Positions 1-7,964 of a stretch of 64,000 nucleotides of DNA are shown in pieces; positions within the stretch are counted from its first letter, which is position 1, and each line of letters starts with the position of its first letter. The position numbers and the translations under genes were made by a program. The notes beneath the pieces are model-generated. The model was not told where the DNA came from. It ran no database searches and saw only the letters and a program-made list of their open reading frames with translations. Origin of the DNA: JAUIEH01 sp964483375 (GTDB lineage: Bacteria; Pseudomonadota; Alphaproteobacteria; Caulobacterales; Maricaulaceae); NCBI GenBank assembly GCA_964483375.1, contig CAZABJ010000002.1, forward strand, positions 62,001 to 126,000. Direction: 5' to 3'.

Positions 1-330
1 TTTCATTTCATCACCTTTCCGGACGACGACACCATGCGCGCGATCGTCGACGTGCATTTCCCTGGGATCAAACAGCGGCTTTTGGGCGAAGCGCTGCGGG
101 TCTTTTATGAATTGCGCGAGGCGCCGGGGCTGAAAAAGAAACCCTCGACATCCGAGCTGCTTGATTGGCTCAAGCTCCTGCTCGTGGAGGATATCGACCC
201 CGAGACCCTTCGCCAGCGCGATCCCGTAAAAGCCATCCCGCCGCTCGCCGGAGCGTTGGTGAAGAACGAGCACGACTCCCAGCTGCTTGAGCGCCTGGCT
301 TTTCTCGCCCGTCGCGAACAGCGAAGCTGA
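1..330 (+). CDS. MoxR-family AAA+ ATPase, 3' end only
   Basis: The reading frame is open from the first base of the window to the TGA at 328-330, so only about the last 109 residues are present. The visible part reads FHFITFPDDDTMRAIVDVHFPG and continues through GLKKKPSTSELLDWLKLLL. This is the typical C-terminal lid of the MoxR/RavA-like ATPases that work with a VWA partner. Such pairs are thought to act as chaperones or metal-insertion machines (inference from the family). The expected partner, a CoxE-type VWA protein, lies at 2279-3457, but three unrelated genes sit between them. The internal ATG at 34 is not the true start, because the family-typical sequence continues upstream of it. Confidence 0.85.
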   Translation, partial: FHFITFPDDDTMRAIVDVHFPGIKQRLLGEALRVFYELREAPGLKKKPSTSELLDWLKLLLVEDIDPETLRQRDPVKAIPPLAGALVKNEHDSQLLERLAFLARREQRS

Positions 331-425
331 GGACAACCCGCCGCATATCGGGCCGCCACACGTTTGCCGCGGTCGGGGGATGATATAAGCCTCCGCTGGG
401 GACGGCCCTGAGGAGATGTTCGGAA

Positions 426-1016
426 ATGAATGCCAAGCTTTTCGCGGCGATCGCCGCAGCCGCGGCGCTTGCCTGGTCCGCGGGCGCTCAGGACGACGAG
501 CGCCCGGTCAGCACGACCGAGTTGGACGACGGCGGCGCACGTCATGATGCGACCGGGGTCGAGTGCCCTGGCGAGATTGGAGCGGCTCCGCTCATCGACA
601 TTTTGAGCTTTGACCGCGGCGAGGAACATCTCGGCGTCAGCTGCCTGTACGGAACTGACGGGCAGGGCGCGGTCACGATTTCGGTTCTGCGCGCGGACGT
701 GCCGGAATTGGTGGGGCCGGGAACTTCCGCACAGCGTTGGAACCGGGTGGTTTTTCGCGCTCTGGCGGAGAACCGCAGCACGATGCCGCTCGCCATGGGC
801 GAACTCGGCGTCAATGACGTTGAGGGCCTTCGCGCCGGGCTTTTCGAAATCGGGGTGTCCGAACAAGGCTTCGTTGCGATCGGGATCTGGGCGATGGACG
901 CCGGAGACTGGGTGATTCACAGCCACGCTCAGTTCATCAATGACGACGACGGTCGGGCCATGGCCGCCCAGACCCGGTCCGTCACAGTGGCCGCCGCCGA
1001 GACCATCGACGGCTAA
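426..1016 (+). CDS. Secreted protein of unknown function
   Basis: This 196-residue protein begins with a clear Sec signal peptide (MNAKLFAAIAAAAALAWSAGA, likely cut after the AGA). AGGAG at 411-415 lies ten bases upstream of the ATG. The mature part is acidic, has only two cysteines (in VECPGE and GVSCLYG) and shows a mixed beta-like pattern with no motif I recognise. Its stop is 23 bases before the next plus-strand gene, so the two may be cotranscribed. It is probably periplasmic. No function is assigned. Confidence 0.75.
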   Translation: MNAKLFAAIAAAAALAWSAGAQDDERPVSTTELDDGGARHDATGVECPGEIGAAPLIDILSFDRGEEHLGVSCLYGTDGQGAVTISVLRADVPELVGPGTSAQRWNRVVFRALAENRSTMPLAMGELGVNDVEGLRAGLFEIGVSEQGFVAIGIWAMDAGDWVIHSHAQFINDDDGRAMAAQTRSVTVAAAETIDG

Positions 1017-1039
1017 CCCCGCCTGCAGGAGGCCGCATC

Positions 1040-1726
1040 ATGCGCATCGAGGACATGTTCGGCCGCCTATTGGCCGCCAGCACCGATCTGGCGGCCCGGG
1101 GCGAGGACTGGGCCGCAGAGCGGATGGGCGTCAGCGACGACCCCGACGACCGCAAAGCCATGTTGCGCGGCATGGGCGCGGGGGCGGCGGCTGCCGGCGC
1201 TTTGGCGCTTATTCTGGGAACGCGAACCGGGCGGCGCGTGGGCGGCCGGGCGGTGCAAATCGGCGCGCTCGCCGGGCTAGGCGCTCTGGGATGGCGCGCT
1301 TATCAGCAATGGCGCGAGACCCAAGGCGACGCTGAGACCGCGCCGCCTCCCCGCCTGGAAGGCCCCGCCGCGGAGGCCCGCGCCCGGATGCTCATCGCCG
1401 CGATGGTTTCCGCGGCCAAGGCGGACGGACATTTCGATGCAGCCGAGCGCGAAGCGGTACGTCTGCAAATCGCCGGGGCCCTCGAAGATGACGCCGACCA
1501 AGCCGTGATCGACGCCGAGCTCGAACGCCCCGCCGATCCCACAGCGATCGCCGCGCTGGCGGACGGCGATCCGGCGGCGGCGCGCGAGATCTACCTCGTC
1601 TCCGCGCTGACCTGCGAAGAGACGAGCCCTGCTGAGCGCGCTTATCTGGACGCGTTGGCCGCCGCCCTGTCGCTTGAGCCGGAGCTCGCCTTAGAGCTGG
1701 AGCGCGAAGCCCGCGCAGCCGGGTGA
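1040..1726 (+). CDS. TerB-like / DUF533 (YebE-type) protein
   Basis: A 228-residue protein. The N-terminal third holds a glycine/alanine-rich hydrophobic stretch (residues about 50-85) that may insert in or lie on the membrane. The C-terminal half, from about residue 112 (AEARARMLIAAMVSAAKADGHFD), is an all-helical TerB-like fold with the family signature of Lys-Ala-Asp-Gly-His followed by an acidic residue pair. YebE/DUF533 proteins are inner-membrane proteins of unknown role, and TerB domains are linked to tellurite resistance and metal binding. GGAGG at 1027-1031 precedes the ATG. The gene converges on the ArsI/CadI-like gene with about ten bases between stops. Confidence 0.8.
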   Translation: MRIEDMFGRLLAASTDLAARGEDWAAERMGVSDDPDDRKAMLRGMGAGAAAAGALALILGTRTGRRVGGRAVQIGALAGLGALGWRAYQQWRETQGDAETAPPPRLEGPAAEARARMLIAAMVSAAKADGHFDAAEREAVRLQIAGALEDDADQAVIDAELERPADPTAIAALADGDPAAAREIYLVSALTCEETSPAERAYLDALAAALSLEPELALELEREARAAG

Positions 1727-1736
1727 AGCAGGCGGT

Positions 1737-2177
1737 TCAGCCGCAGCACCCCTGCTCCTCGCCGTCACCTTTCTCAAGCGCCTCAAGGCGTTTTCGCGAC
1801 GCGTCCTCGCCATAGATGCGCGCCTCTCCCATGGTGTGGAAGGTTTCCCACACCACCCCGGACGGATCCCGCGCCCAGGACTTATCCGATTGGGCGTAGC
1901 AGCATTGCGCGCCGCGATCCGGCGCGGTGCGTTGACCCGCAGCCTGCAGCCGCGCTTCGACCTCCAAAAGTTCTTCAGGATTGTCGACGTCCAAACCAAC
2001 ATGGTCGACGCCCTCCCCCCCATTCAGCGACACCGCCAAGTTCACCGCTGGGTCTTCCAAGCGCCATTTGGCGTAATCCGCTTTGCGCACCGTCGGTTCA
2101 GCGCCGAACAACGCGGTGTAGAAGGCGAGCGCGTCATCCAGATCGCGGACGCCGATATGCAGATGCATGCGTTTCAT
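1737..2177 (-). CDS. ArsI/CadI-family metalloenzyme (VOC fold)
   Basis: A 146-residue vicinal-oxygen-chelate protein. It opens MKRMHLHIGVRDLDDALAFY, and the first His is the usual metal ligand. Mid-protein it has GVDHVGLDV, then AQCCYAQSDKSW. Paired cysteines at this position are the thiol pair that ArsI C-As lyases use to bind trivalent organoarsenicals. It ends in a third cysteine pair, CCG. Family members either cleave carbon-arsenic bonds or are cadmium-induced (CadI). Which applies here cannot be told from sequence alone. It stands alone, with no arsR, arsC or arsenite permease in the window, but a palindrome lies just upstream at 2199-2220. Confidence 0.85.
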   Translation of the reverse strand: MKRMHLHIGVRDLDDALAFYTALFGAEPTVRKADYAKWRLEDPAVNLAVSLNGGEGVDHVGLDVDNPEELLEVEARLQAAGQRTAPDRGAQCCYAQSDKSWARDPSGVVWETFHTMGEARIYGEDASRKRLEALEKGDGEEQGCCG

Positions 2178-2198
2178 CGTGGAAACCTCGCTGACTGT

Positions 2199-2220
2199 TA
2201 ATTCGATATTACTAGAATTA
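2199..2220. promoter_or_regulatory. Palindrome upstream of the ArsI/CadI-like gene, possible ArsR-type operator
   Basis: TAATTC at 2199-2204 and GAATTA at 2215-2220 form perfect six-base arms around a ten-base AT-rich spacer. The site lies 22-43 bases upstream of the ArsI/CadI-like start codon and in the promoter region shared with the divergent VWA gene. Size and AT content suit a dimeric metalloregulator of the ArsR/SmtB class, which commonly controls arsI and cadI. No such regulator is in the window, so the assignment is an inference. Confidence 0.4.
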
Positions 2221-2278
2221 TCGTGCCATTCAAGCCCGATCTCTGGCGGGACGCCTTGCGAACCGCTATGGTCGCGGC

Positions 2279-3457
2279 ATGTTTCATCGTTTCTTTCTCG
2301 AGCTGCGCGACGCGCGCGTGCCGGTGTCGCTGAGGGAGTATCTCACGCTCCTTGAAGCGTTGGACTCCGATGTCGTGGAGCGGGACGCTGAGGGCTTTTA
2401 CTTTCTCGCACGCTCCTCCCTGGTCAAAGACGAACGCGACATTGATGCGTTTGACCGGGTTTTTGGGCACGTGTTTCGCGGCGCCGAGAAGCTTGTCGAC
2501 GCGCTTGAGGCGGCGGAGCTGCCGGCGGAATGGCTTGAGGCGCTCGCCCAACGGAACCTGACCCCTGAGGAAATGGCTGAAATCGAGTCCCTCGGCGGGT
2601 TCGAGAAATTGATGGAGGCGCTCAAAGAGCGTCTCGCCGAACAAGAAAAACGCCATGAAGGCGGCTCCAAGATGATCGGGACCGCCGGCACGTCTCCCTT
2701 CGGCGCGGAGGGGTACAATCCCGAAGGCGTGCGCATCGGTCAAAACCGCAGCCGACATCGACGCGCGGTAAAAGTCTGGGATCAGCGCACATTCCGCAAT
2801 CTCGACCGCGACCGGGAGGTCGGCGTGCGGAACATGAAGCTCGCCCTGCGCCGCCTCCGCCAGCTTGCCCGGGAAGGCGCGCCGGATGAGCTGGATTTGG
2901 ATGAAACCATCTCTGCGACCGCGCGGCAGGGCTATCTCGACCTGGTCATGCGGCCGGAACGGCGCAACACCGCGAAAGTGGTGTTGTTCCTAGACGCCGG
3001 CGGCTCGATGGACCCCTTTGTAGAAACCTGTGAGGAGCTGTTCTCTGCGGCCTCCGCCGAATTCAAACGGCTGACCTACTACTATTTCCACAATTGCCTT
3101 TATGAGCGCGTTTGGCGCGACAATCGCCGGCGGCTCAGCGAGACCATCCCGACCTGGGACGTGCTCCATACCCACCCCTCTGACGCCAAGATCATTTTCG
3201 TCGGCGATGCGGCGATGAGCCCTTACGAAATCGTGGCGCCAGGCGGCTCGGTGGAACATTGGAACGAGGAGCCCGGCGGGCTTTGGCTACAGCGCGTCGC
3301 GCAGCTCTACCCGAACCTCGCTTGGCTGAACCCGACAGCGGAAAGCCACTGGGACTGGACCCCGTCTATCGCGATGGTCCGCGACATCATCGGCGCTGAC
3401 CGAATGTACCCGCTCACGCTTGAGGGCGTGGAAAGCGCGATGCGCGATCTGAGCTAG
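2279..3457 (+). CDS. CoxE-type VWA domain protein
   Basis: This 392-residue protein matches the CoxE-like family throughout. It starts MFHRFFLELRDARVPVSLREYL and has a charged linker around residues 115-150. A VWA domain from about residue 230 carries the metal-ion-dependent adhesion site DAGGSMD, then Y-Y-Y-F-H-N-C-L-Y and the second-strand motif IIFVGDAAMSP. Proteins of this family pair with MoxR ATPases; together they are implicated in cofactor insertion or protein-complex remodelling. The partner ATPase is probably the truncated gene at 1-330. The start sits about 100 bases from the divergent ArsI/CadI-like start. Confidence 0.9.
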   Translation: MFHRFFLELRDARVPVSLREYLTLLEALDSDVVERDAEGFYFLARSSLVKDERDIDAFDRVFGHVFRGAEKLVDALEAAELPAEWLEALAQRNLTPEEMAEIESLGGFEKLMEALKERLAEQEKRHEGGSKMIGTAGTSPFGAEGYNPEGVRIGQNRSRHRRAVKVWDQRTFRNLDRDREVGVRNMKLALRRLRQLAREGAPDELDLDETISATARQGYLDLVMRPERRNTAKVVLFLDAGGSMDPFVETCEELFSAASAEFKRLTYYYFHNCLYERVWRDNRRRLSETIPTWDVLHTHPSDAKIIFVGDAAMSPYEIVAPGGSVEHWNEEPGGLWLQRVAQLYPNLAWLNPTAESHWDWTPSIAMVRDIIGADRMYPLTLEGVESAMRDLS

Positions 3458-3478
3458 CGAGCGGCCCGGGAACGAGGC

Positions 3479-4963
3479 TTACGCCATTTCCGGCGCGAGA
3501 GACGGCCAAAGTCCCGCATGAACCACCGCGCGCTCCCCATAGTCGAAGGAAGCGGACGGCGAAGCGTGGGCGAACACTTCCGCGTCGCGTCCGGACGTCG
3601 CGCCTCTGACATTGCCGATCGCCGAAATCTCAAACAGCCGGTCAATGAAACGCCGGGACGCAGCGGTGGCCTCCCGTTCGCCCATAATTGCAATGCGATC
3701 CTCAATGAGGACGTGCAAAGTCGCCAATTCCACCTCGCGCCCGCGCAATTCGCCAAGCACCGCAAGAATATGATCGGCGTCCGGCCAATCCGCTTTCATT
3801 TCCGCGGCCATGTCGGCCCGCAAATAGGCGGCGTGCTCCAGCTGCGCCTGGCGAAGCGCGCGCCCGTCCACTTCATCAAGCTTCCGCCCAAGCGCAGCGC
3901 GCGCGGCGGCGCGGAAGAAGTGGATCATGTCGCGCGGTCGGCCACGCGTCCGCCGCCAAATGTGCCCCCAAATGCCGCCGCCGACGCCGTCCGCCCCCAT
4001 GCGCCGGCCTGCGGCGCGAAACACCCGGCGAATGACGGAGGCCTCGTCATACTCGCCGGGCGAGAACGCATCGCTCGCCGCCCGCGCGACCCGAAAGGCG
4101 GCCAAGGACATCAGGCCCTCGCGCGTCCAAACGATATCCGCCCGCCGTGGCGACCAAGCGCGCCGCTCGTCAAGGTCCAAGCGTTCAAAGACCGCCCTGC
4201 GCGTGGCGAATAAGGGAACGATCGTCGGCTCATCACCCGCGGTCAAAGTGTCGGCTGCGGCCATGAAAGCGCTCAAAACGTCCGTCTTCAGAACGTCCAA
4301 CGCATTGACGGCTCTGGCGGGATCGAGAACTTCGTCAAGGATGACGTAAGCCTTCCGCGGACCGAGCGCCTCCAGCACGCCGTCCCGCAACGCTGGAAGG
4401 CCGTCGATTGGAGACGGCCTACCCTCTGGGGGGGCGGGGTTCGCGGCGAAGACCTCAAAGATGATCGCAGGGCTGAAGACCTGATTGAGCGCATTTTCCA
4501 GACGCTCGCCGATATCAAGCGCGAACAGCGTGGCGAGCGCGCGGATCCGCCCGCCCTCAATGCGCCGCTCGCCGATCAGCGCCTCGAACACCCCCAAAAG
4601 CACGAGATACTCGCCAAGCGCTTTGACGTGCTCATCTCCGCGACCATTGTCCCGCGGAAACGCCGCGAAAAACGCATCCTTCACCGCGAGCCGCTTGGTG
4701 GGACGATGCGGCGCGCCGCGCGCGGCCAAGTGCATTGTGATCGCGCTCTTGCCGGCCCCGCTCTCGCCGGTGATGAGCAATCGCTCGCCGGAGTCGATAG
4801 CTTCTGTGAAAGCGGGAGGGGTGAAATAGCGGCGCGTATCGTCCGCTTCCGCGTCAAGCGGCCACTCGGCGATTTCTTCGAGCATTGCGTCGTCCTTAAG
4901 CGCGAGAACGCCCCCACCCGCGCGCAATGTCCAAGTTTCAGACGTTACACGCACGAATTTCAC
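3479..4963 (-). CDS. P-loop ATPase of uncertain family (Sll1717-like?)
   Basis: A 494-residue protein. After a ~45-residue N-terminal segment it has YFTPPAFTEAIDSGERLLI followed by a Walker A, GESGAGKSA (about residues 66-74). A probable Walker B is the hydrophobic strand before an acidic pair, AYVILDE (about residues 207-213). A later arginine-rich RRTRGRPRDMIHFFR resembles the sensor-like element of STAND/Sll1717-type ATPases. The C-terminal ~120 residues look like a small helical, perhaps winged-helix, module. It is the last gene of a three-gene minus-strand set, starting 22 bases after the gene before it ends. Some ATPases of this type occur in defence loci, but I see no nuclease or effector domain here. 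Confidence 0.65.
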   Translation of the reverse strand: MKFVRVTSETWTLRAGGGVLALKDDAMLEEIAEWPLDAEADDTRRYFTPPAFTEAIDSGERLLITGESGAGKSAITMHLAARGAPHRPTKRLAVKDAFFAAFPRDNGRGDEHVKALGEYLVLLGVFEALIGERRIEGGRIRALATLFALDIGERLENALNQVFSPAIIFEVFAANPAPPEGRPSPIDGLPALRDGVLEALGPRKAYVILDEVLDPARAVNALDVLKTDVLSAFMAAADTLTAGDEPTIVPLFATRRAVFERLDLDERRAWSPRRADIVWTREGLMSLAAFRVARAASDAFSPGEYDEASVIRRVFRAAGRRMGADGVGGGIWGHIWRRTRGRPRDMIHFFRAAARAALGRKLDEVDGRALRQAQLEHAAYLRADMAAEMKADWPDADHILAVLGELRGREVELATLHVLIEDRIAIMGEREATAASRRFIDRLFEISAIGNVRGATSGRDAEVFAHASPSASFDYGERAVVHAGLWPSLAPEMA

Positions 4964-4985
4964 GCGTCAGGCGACAATGCCCAGC

Positions 4986-5813
4986 TTACCGACGTTCATC
5001 CAAAGATTCCGGCGCGACCGCCCGCACGAGATGGTCGTAGACCGCCCACCCCTTATACGCCCGCGCCTGGGGGCTCGCCTCGCGCCACGCTTTGGCGAAC
5101 GCGACCCGATCCGCCGGCTCGGTCAGCGCAGCGGTCAGCGGATCGATGGCGATGCGGATCGTGAACAACACCGCCCCGGTCTGGGGCAATTTCCTCACGG
5201 TCTGACGCTCGACCCGCAGATGCAGAAGCGACGCAGCCTCTTCCGGACGCGCCGCGGCCGCTTTGGCTTTGAGCGGCGCTGAGGATGGAGTGTAGCGCGC
5301 CCCTCCCGCCTGCACGGTCCAATTGAACCGCTCGAGAACCCAGTCCGGACGCAGCCCGCTGAAAACGCGCGCGATCCTGGCCGCAAGACGCGGATCACCG
5401 TCGGGGACCGGACCATGCAGCCCAGCCAAAGTGCGCCCGCTCATCTCTGACAGCCGCCAGAATGTGGGCGCGCAGACGACCGCCGGTCCGAGCCGCCAGC
5501 CCTCGTCTTCCCGCGTCATCACGCACAAATCGTCTGAGACCAACGCCGCGGCGGCTTCAAACGCGCTCGGCCACGCCTCGGCCGTCTCGCCAACCGCTTC
5601 CTGGACGAGCGCGGCGGCCTCTTCGGCGGCTTCACGAGCAAACGCCAAGCCCGCGACGACCGCCCCGCGCTGAGATCGCATAAGGGCGCGTTTCTCCGGG
5701 AGCGCCGCGGCCTCGCTATCGGGCGTCAGCCATCGCGCCTGAGAAATCGGCGACAGCCGCGGCGCAAAAAGGGGCGGCCCCGTCCGAAACGGCAGATATG
5801 GCGGCGTGCGCAT
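4986..5813 (-). CDS. Haem-dependent oxidative N-demethylase family protein (DUF3445)
   Basis: This 275-residue protein follows the DUF3445 plan: an N-terminal PP[YF]xPFRxGP[PL] and LSPISQARWLTPD, then EKRALMRSQRGAVV. A central DDLCVMTREDEGWRLGPAVV leads to WRLSEMSGRTLAGLHGPVP, and LRVERQTVRKLPQTGAVLF lies near the C terminus. Described members are haem enzymes that oxidatively remove N-methyl groups from amines such as dimethylamine. The substrate here is unknown. It lies in a minus-strand set between an unknown protein (45 bases upstream) and a P-loop ATPase (22 bases downstream), which is an unusual setting. Confidence 0.85.
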   Translation of the reverse strand: MRTPPYLPFRTGPPLFAPRLSPISQARWLTPDSEAAALPEKRALMRSQRGAVVAGLAFAREAAEEAAALVQEAVGETAEAWPSAFEAAAALVSDDLCVMTREDEGWRLGPAVVCAPTFWRLSEMSGRTLAGLHGPVPDGDPRLAARIARVFSGLRPDWVLERFNWTVQAGGARYTPSSAPLKAKAAAARPEEAASLLHLRVERQTVRKLPQTGAVLFTIRIAIDPLTAALTEPADRVAFAKAWREASPQARAYKGWAVYDHLVRAVAPESLDERR

Positions 5814-5858
5814 CGCTTCCTCGCCGACTGGCCCGCTTGGCGCGCGCCTCAGCGGAGC

Positions 5859-6359
5859 TTAGTGGCGAACGCCGTCGCAGTCTGCGTCAACCTCGAACGT
5901 CAGGGCGCGCCACAGCCCCGCCCAACCGACGCGAATTTTGTCGAGCTCACTTTCAAGGCGGGCGAGTTTAAACCGGCCCATATCCCAGGATGGATCGGAC
6001 GGCGTCCGCGCGGCGACTTCCGTCTCGAGCGCCAGAGCGAAATCTTCTAAACAGGCGACCGCTTCAGACGGGCCGGTTTCGACCAACGCGGCCAATCGCG
6101 GCCGCCACAAATCCACGAAACCGGCGCTCAAGCTGCGCGCGCTTGAGACAGCGCCGGTGAGCAACGCCAAGTCCTCAACGAACCGCCGCTCGATGCGCGT
6201 CCCATAGGCGCCGCCCGGCGGGGCGTCCTCGCCCGCTCGCGCAATCTCAGCCGCGCTCCGACGCCGGGCGCTGTAAATCTCATAGTCCCGCTGCGCGGCG
6301 CGAACGAACTGCGCGAACACACTGTCCGCGACAACGCTTGAAATCACCACTCGACCCAT
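5859..6359 (-). CDS. Unknown protein, first gene of the ATPase/N-demethylase set
   Basis: The frame is open from 6431, but the start is placed at the ATG at 6359 (MGRVVISSVVADSVFAQFV), because a GGGAGAC motif lies about seven bases upstream. The longer frame would use an implausible leader from AT-rich DNA. The product is 166 residues, helical, with no signal peptide, membrane segment or motif I recognise. The position suggests a promoter in the AT-rich DNA at 6400-6490 driving this gene, the DUF3445 gene and the ATPase together. Function unknown. Confidence 0.6.
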   Translation of the reverse strand: MGRVVISSVVADSVFAQFVRAAQRDYEIYSARRRSAAEIARAGEDAPPGGAYGTRIERRFVEDLALLTGAVSSARSLSAGFVDLWRPRLAALVETGPSEAVACLEDFALALETEVAARTPSDPSWDMGRFKLARLESELDKIRVGWAGLWRALTFEVDADCDGVRH

Positions 6360-6399
6360 TGACCGTCTCCCGCGGTTCATGGGCGAGAAACTATCAAAA

Positions 6400-6490
6400 G
6401 ACGCGATCTCGAGAGCGGTATATAAAAACAAAAACTACAGCACGCCATTGGCGTATATTTCAAACGACTTGCGAATATTAATGTTAATGC
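6400..6490. promoter_or_regulatory. AT-rich divergent promoter region
   Basis: The 290-base space between the minus-strand ATPase set and the plus-strand chorismate mutase gene contains a strikingly AT-rich stretch in an otherwise GC-rich neighbourhood. It includes TATATAAAAACAAAAAC and GCGAATATTAATGTTAATG. It probably carries the promoter(s) of the divergent genes. I could not assign exact -35/-10 boxes or a regulator site, and saw no gene in the space. Confidence 0.35.
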
Positions 6491-6651
6491 CGCCCGCCCT
6501 GGTCAACACTGCATGGGCCTGCCCCCCGCTTGCGCGCGAGCCGGTGTTCTCGGCGCAAGGCTTGCTGCGCGTAGGGTCGTGCCAGCGCGGGGGACGCGGT
6601 ATCCTGCCGTCTCCTCCGCTGCGGAGTTGAGGCGAAAGGACATGCAAGGCC

Positions 6652-6987
6652 ATGCCTGAAGGAGACCCCAGCGCCGCCGTGCCGCCGCAGGCCTGCGTCT
6701 CGCTGGACCAAGCGCGCGCGCAGATCGACCGGGTTGACCGTGATTTGCTGACGCTGTTGGCGGAGCGACAAGCCTATGTGGGGGCGGTCGCCCGGTTCAA
6801 ATCCCCTGGCGGGGAGGTCCGAGACCCCGCGCGGATTGAAGCGATGGTCAAGCGTGCGCGGGCCGAGGCGGCGAAGGTCGGGCTTGATCCGCAAATGGCG
6901 GAGGACGTCTGGCGCGCGCTCGCCGAAGCCTCAGCCCGCTTTCAGGAGCGACGCGCCGTCGCAGCCGCGCGTCGCTCGGAAGAGTGA
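6652..6987 (+). CDS. Chorismate mutase, AroQ alpha type (first copy)
   Basis: This 111-residue protein is a single AroQ-type helical chorismate mutase domain. The first helix begins LDQARAQIDRVDRDLLTLLAER, whose arginines bind the chorismate carboxylates. It is followed by FKSPGGEVRDPARIEAMV (catalytic Lys, then the D-P-x-R-I/E segment) and a C-terminal helix. It converts chorismate to prephenate, the branch point to phenylalanine and tyrosine. A second copy with the same layout follows 60 bases downstream. No prephenate dehydratase or dehydrogenase domain is fused, so this is a monofunctional enzyme or a regulatory partner. Confidence 0.88.
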   Translation: MPEGDPSAAVPPQACVSLDQARAQIDRVDRDLLTLLAERQAYVGAVARFKSPGGEVRDPARIEAMVKRARAEAAKVGLDPQMAEDVWRALAEASARFQERRAVAAARRSEE

Positions 6988-7046
6988 CCCTATAGTTTAG
7001 GGTTCAGGACTAAGCGGGACCGCCCCATCGACTTGGCCCCGCGCCC

Positions 7047-7409
7047 ATGCGAGACCCCGACGCCATGGATGAAAGCTCTCACGACCACCGCCGCGCCACG
7101 CCGGACGCCTGCCGCACGATGGCGGATGTGCGGTATGAGGTGGACCGCCTAGACCGCGCGCTCGTCAAACTGATCGCCGAACGCCAGGGCTATATGGAGG
7201 CGGCCGCCCGCATCAAAGGCGACAGGGCCGCCGTCCGCGACCCTGCGCGGATTGAAGACGTGGTCAGCAAAGTGCTCGCGGCGGCGAAGCGGGAGGGCCT
7301 GTCCCCCGCGATCGCCGAGCCGGTGTGGCGGCTGATGATCGAGCGCTGCATCGCGCATGAATTCGATGTTTGGGACGCCTTGCGCGCGGACAATCCGGCC
7401 GCTGAGTAA
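7047..7409 (+). CDS. Chorismate mutase, AroQ alpha type (second copy)
   Basis: A 120-residue AroQ-type domain closely similar in layout to the gene just upstream: VRYEVDRLDRALVKLIAERQGY, then AAARIKGDRAAVRDPARIEDVV and a terminal helix WRLMIERCIAHEFD. The key arginines, lysine and glutamate are retained. The start is uncertain. ATG at 7047 has no clear ribosome binding site, and ATG at 7065 is an alternative that leaves the domain intact. The tandem arrangement suggests a local duplication followed by divergence; the two may form homo- or heterodimers (inference). Confidence 0.85.
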   Translation: MRDPDAMDESSHDHRRATPDACRTMADVRYEVDRLDRALVKLIAERQGYMEAAARIKGDRAAVRDPARIEDVVSKVLAAAKREGLSPAIAEPVWRLMIERCIAHEFDVWDALRADNPAAE

Positions 7410-7423
7410 GACCGCAGCTCGGT

Positions 7424-7792
7424 TCAGCCTAACCCGCCCGACCGCGCTGCGGCGTCGCCGAGCCGTCGGTCGACGAACGCCAAGGCCTCGTAGGCGGCTT
7501 CACGCACCTCAGCGGCGGCGGCTGACCGGGCGACTTGCGTGCTCGCCTCATCGCCGAGCCGTTCGGCCGCCGCGCAGGCCTCCGCCAATCGAGACGCCCC
7601 CACGCCCTTGGCCGTTCCCTTGAGCGTATGCGCCGCGGCGCGCCAGCTTTCGAGATCGCCGGCGGGCTCCAACAGACGCATCCATTGCGACACCTGCTCG
7701 CGAAACAAGGCGAAAATCTCGCGCTCGAGCGCGGCGTCGCCGGCGGTGAAGAGCGCCAAATGTTGCAAGTCTATGACGGGGTCGCGGCTCAT
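7424..7792 (-). CDS. Hpt domain phosphotransfer protein
   Basis: This 122-residue four-helix-bundle protein consists of a single Hpt domain. The phosphorylatable histidine is in AAAHTLKGTAKGVGA, the diagnostic HxLKG signature, about residues 52-65. Such free-standing proteins pass phosphoryl groups between hybrid sensor kinases and response regulators. No hybrid kinase is next to it. It converges with the second chorismate mutase gene (14 bases between stops). A second free-standing Hpt gene is at 47804-48247, so this genome probably runs branched phosphorelays. Confidence 0.88.
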   Translation of the reverse strand: MSRDPVIDLQHLALFTAGDAALEREIFALFREQVSQWMRLLEPAGDLESWRAAAHTLKGTAKGVGASRLAEACAAAERLGDEASTQVARSAAAAEVREAAYEALAFVDRRLGDAAARSGGLG

Positions 7793-7964
7793 GACGCAAG
7801 TTCCCTAGCCGGAGGAATTCAGACTTCCACCCTGCGTGTTCATCGACTGAAAAAGGGTAAATGCGGGCGCCGCAAGGGTACGCGTGAACGTTTCGTTCAT
7901 CCTGGCTTCAGGTAGGAGGGCCAAACTGTGGCAGGCTAGGGCTTACACGACAGTGGAGGCGACA

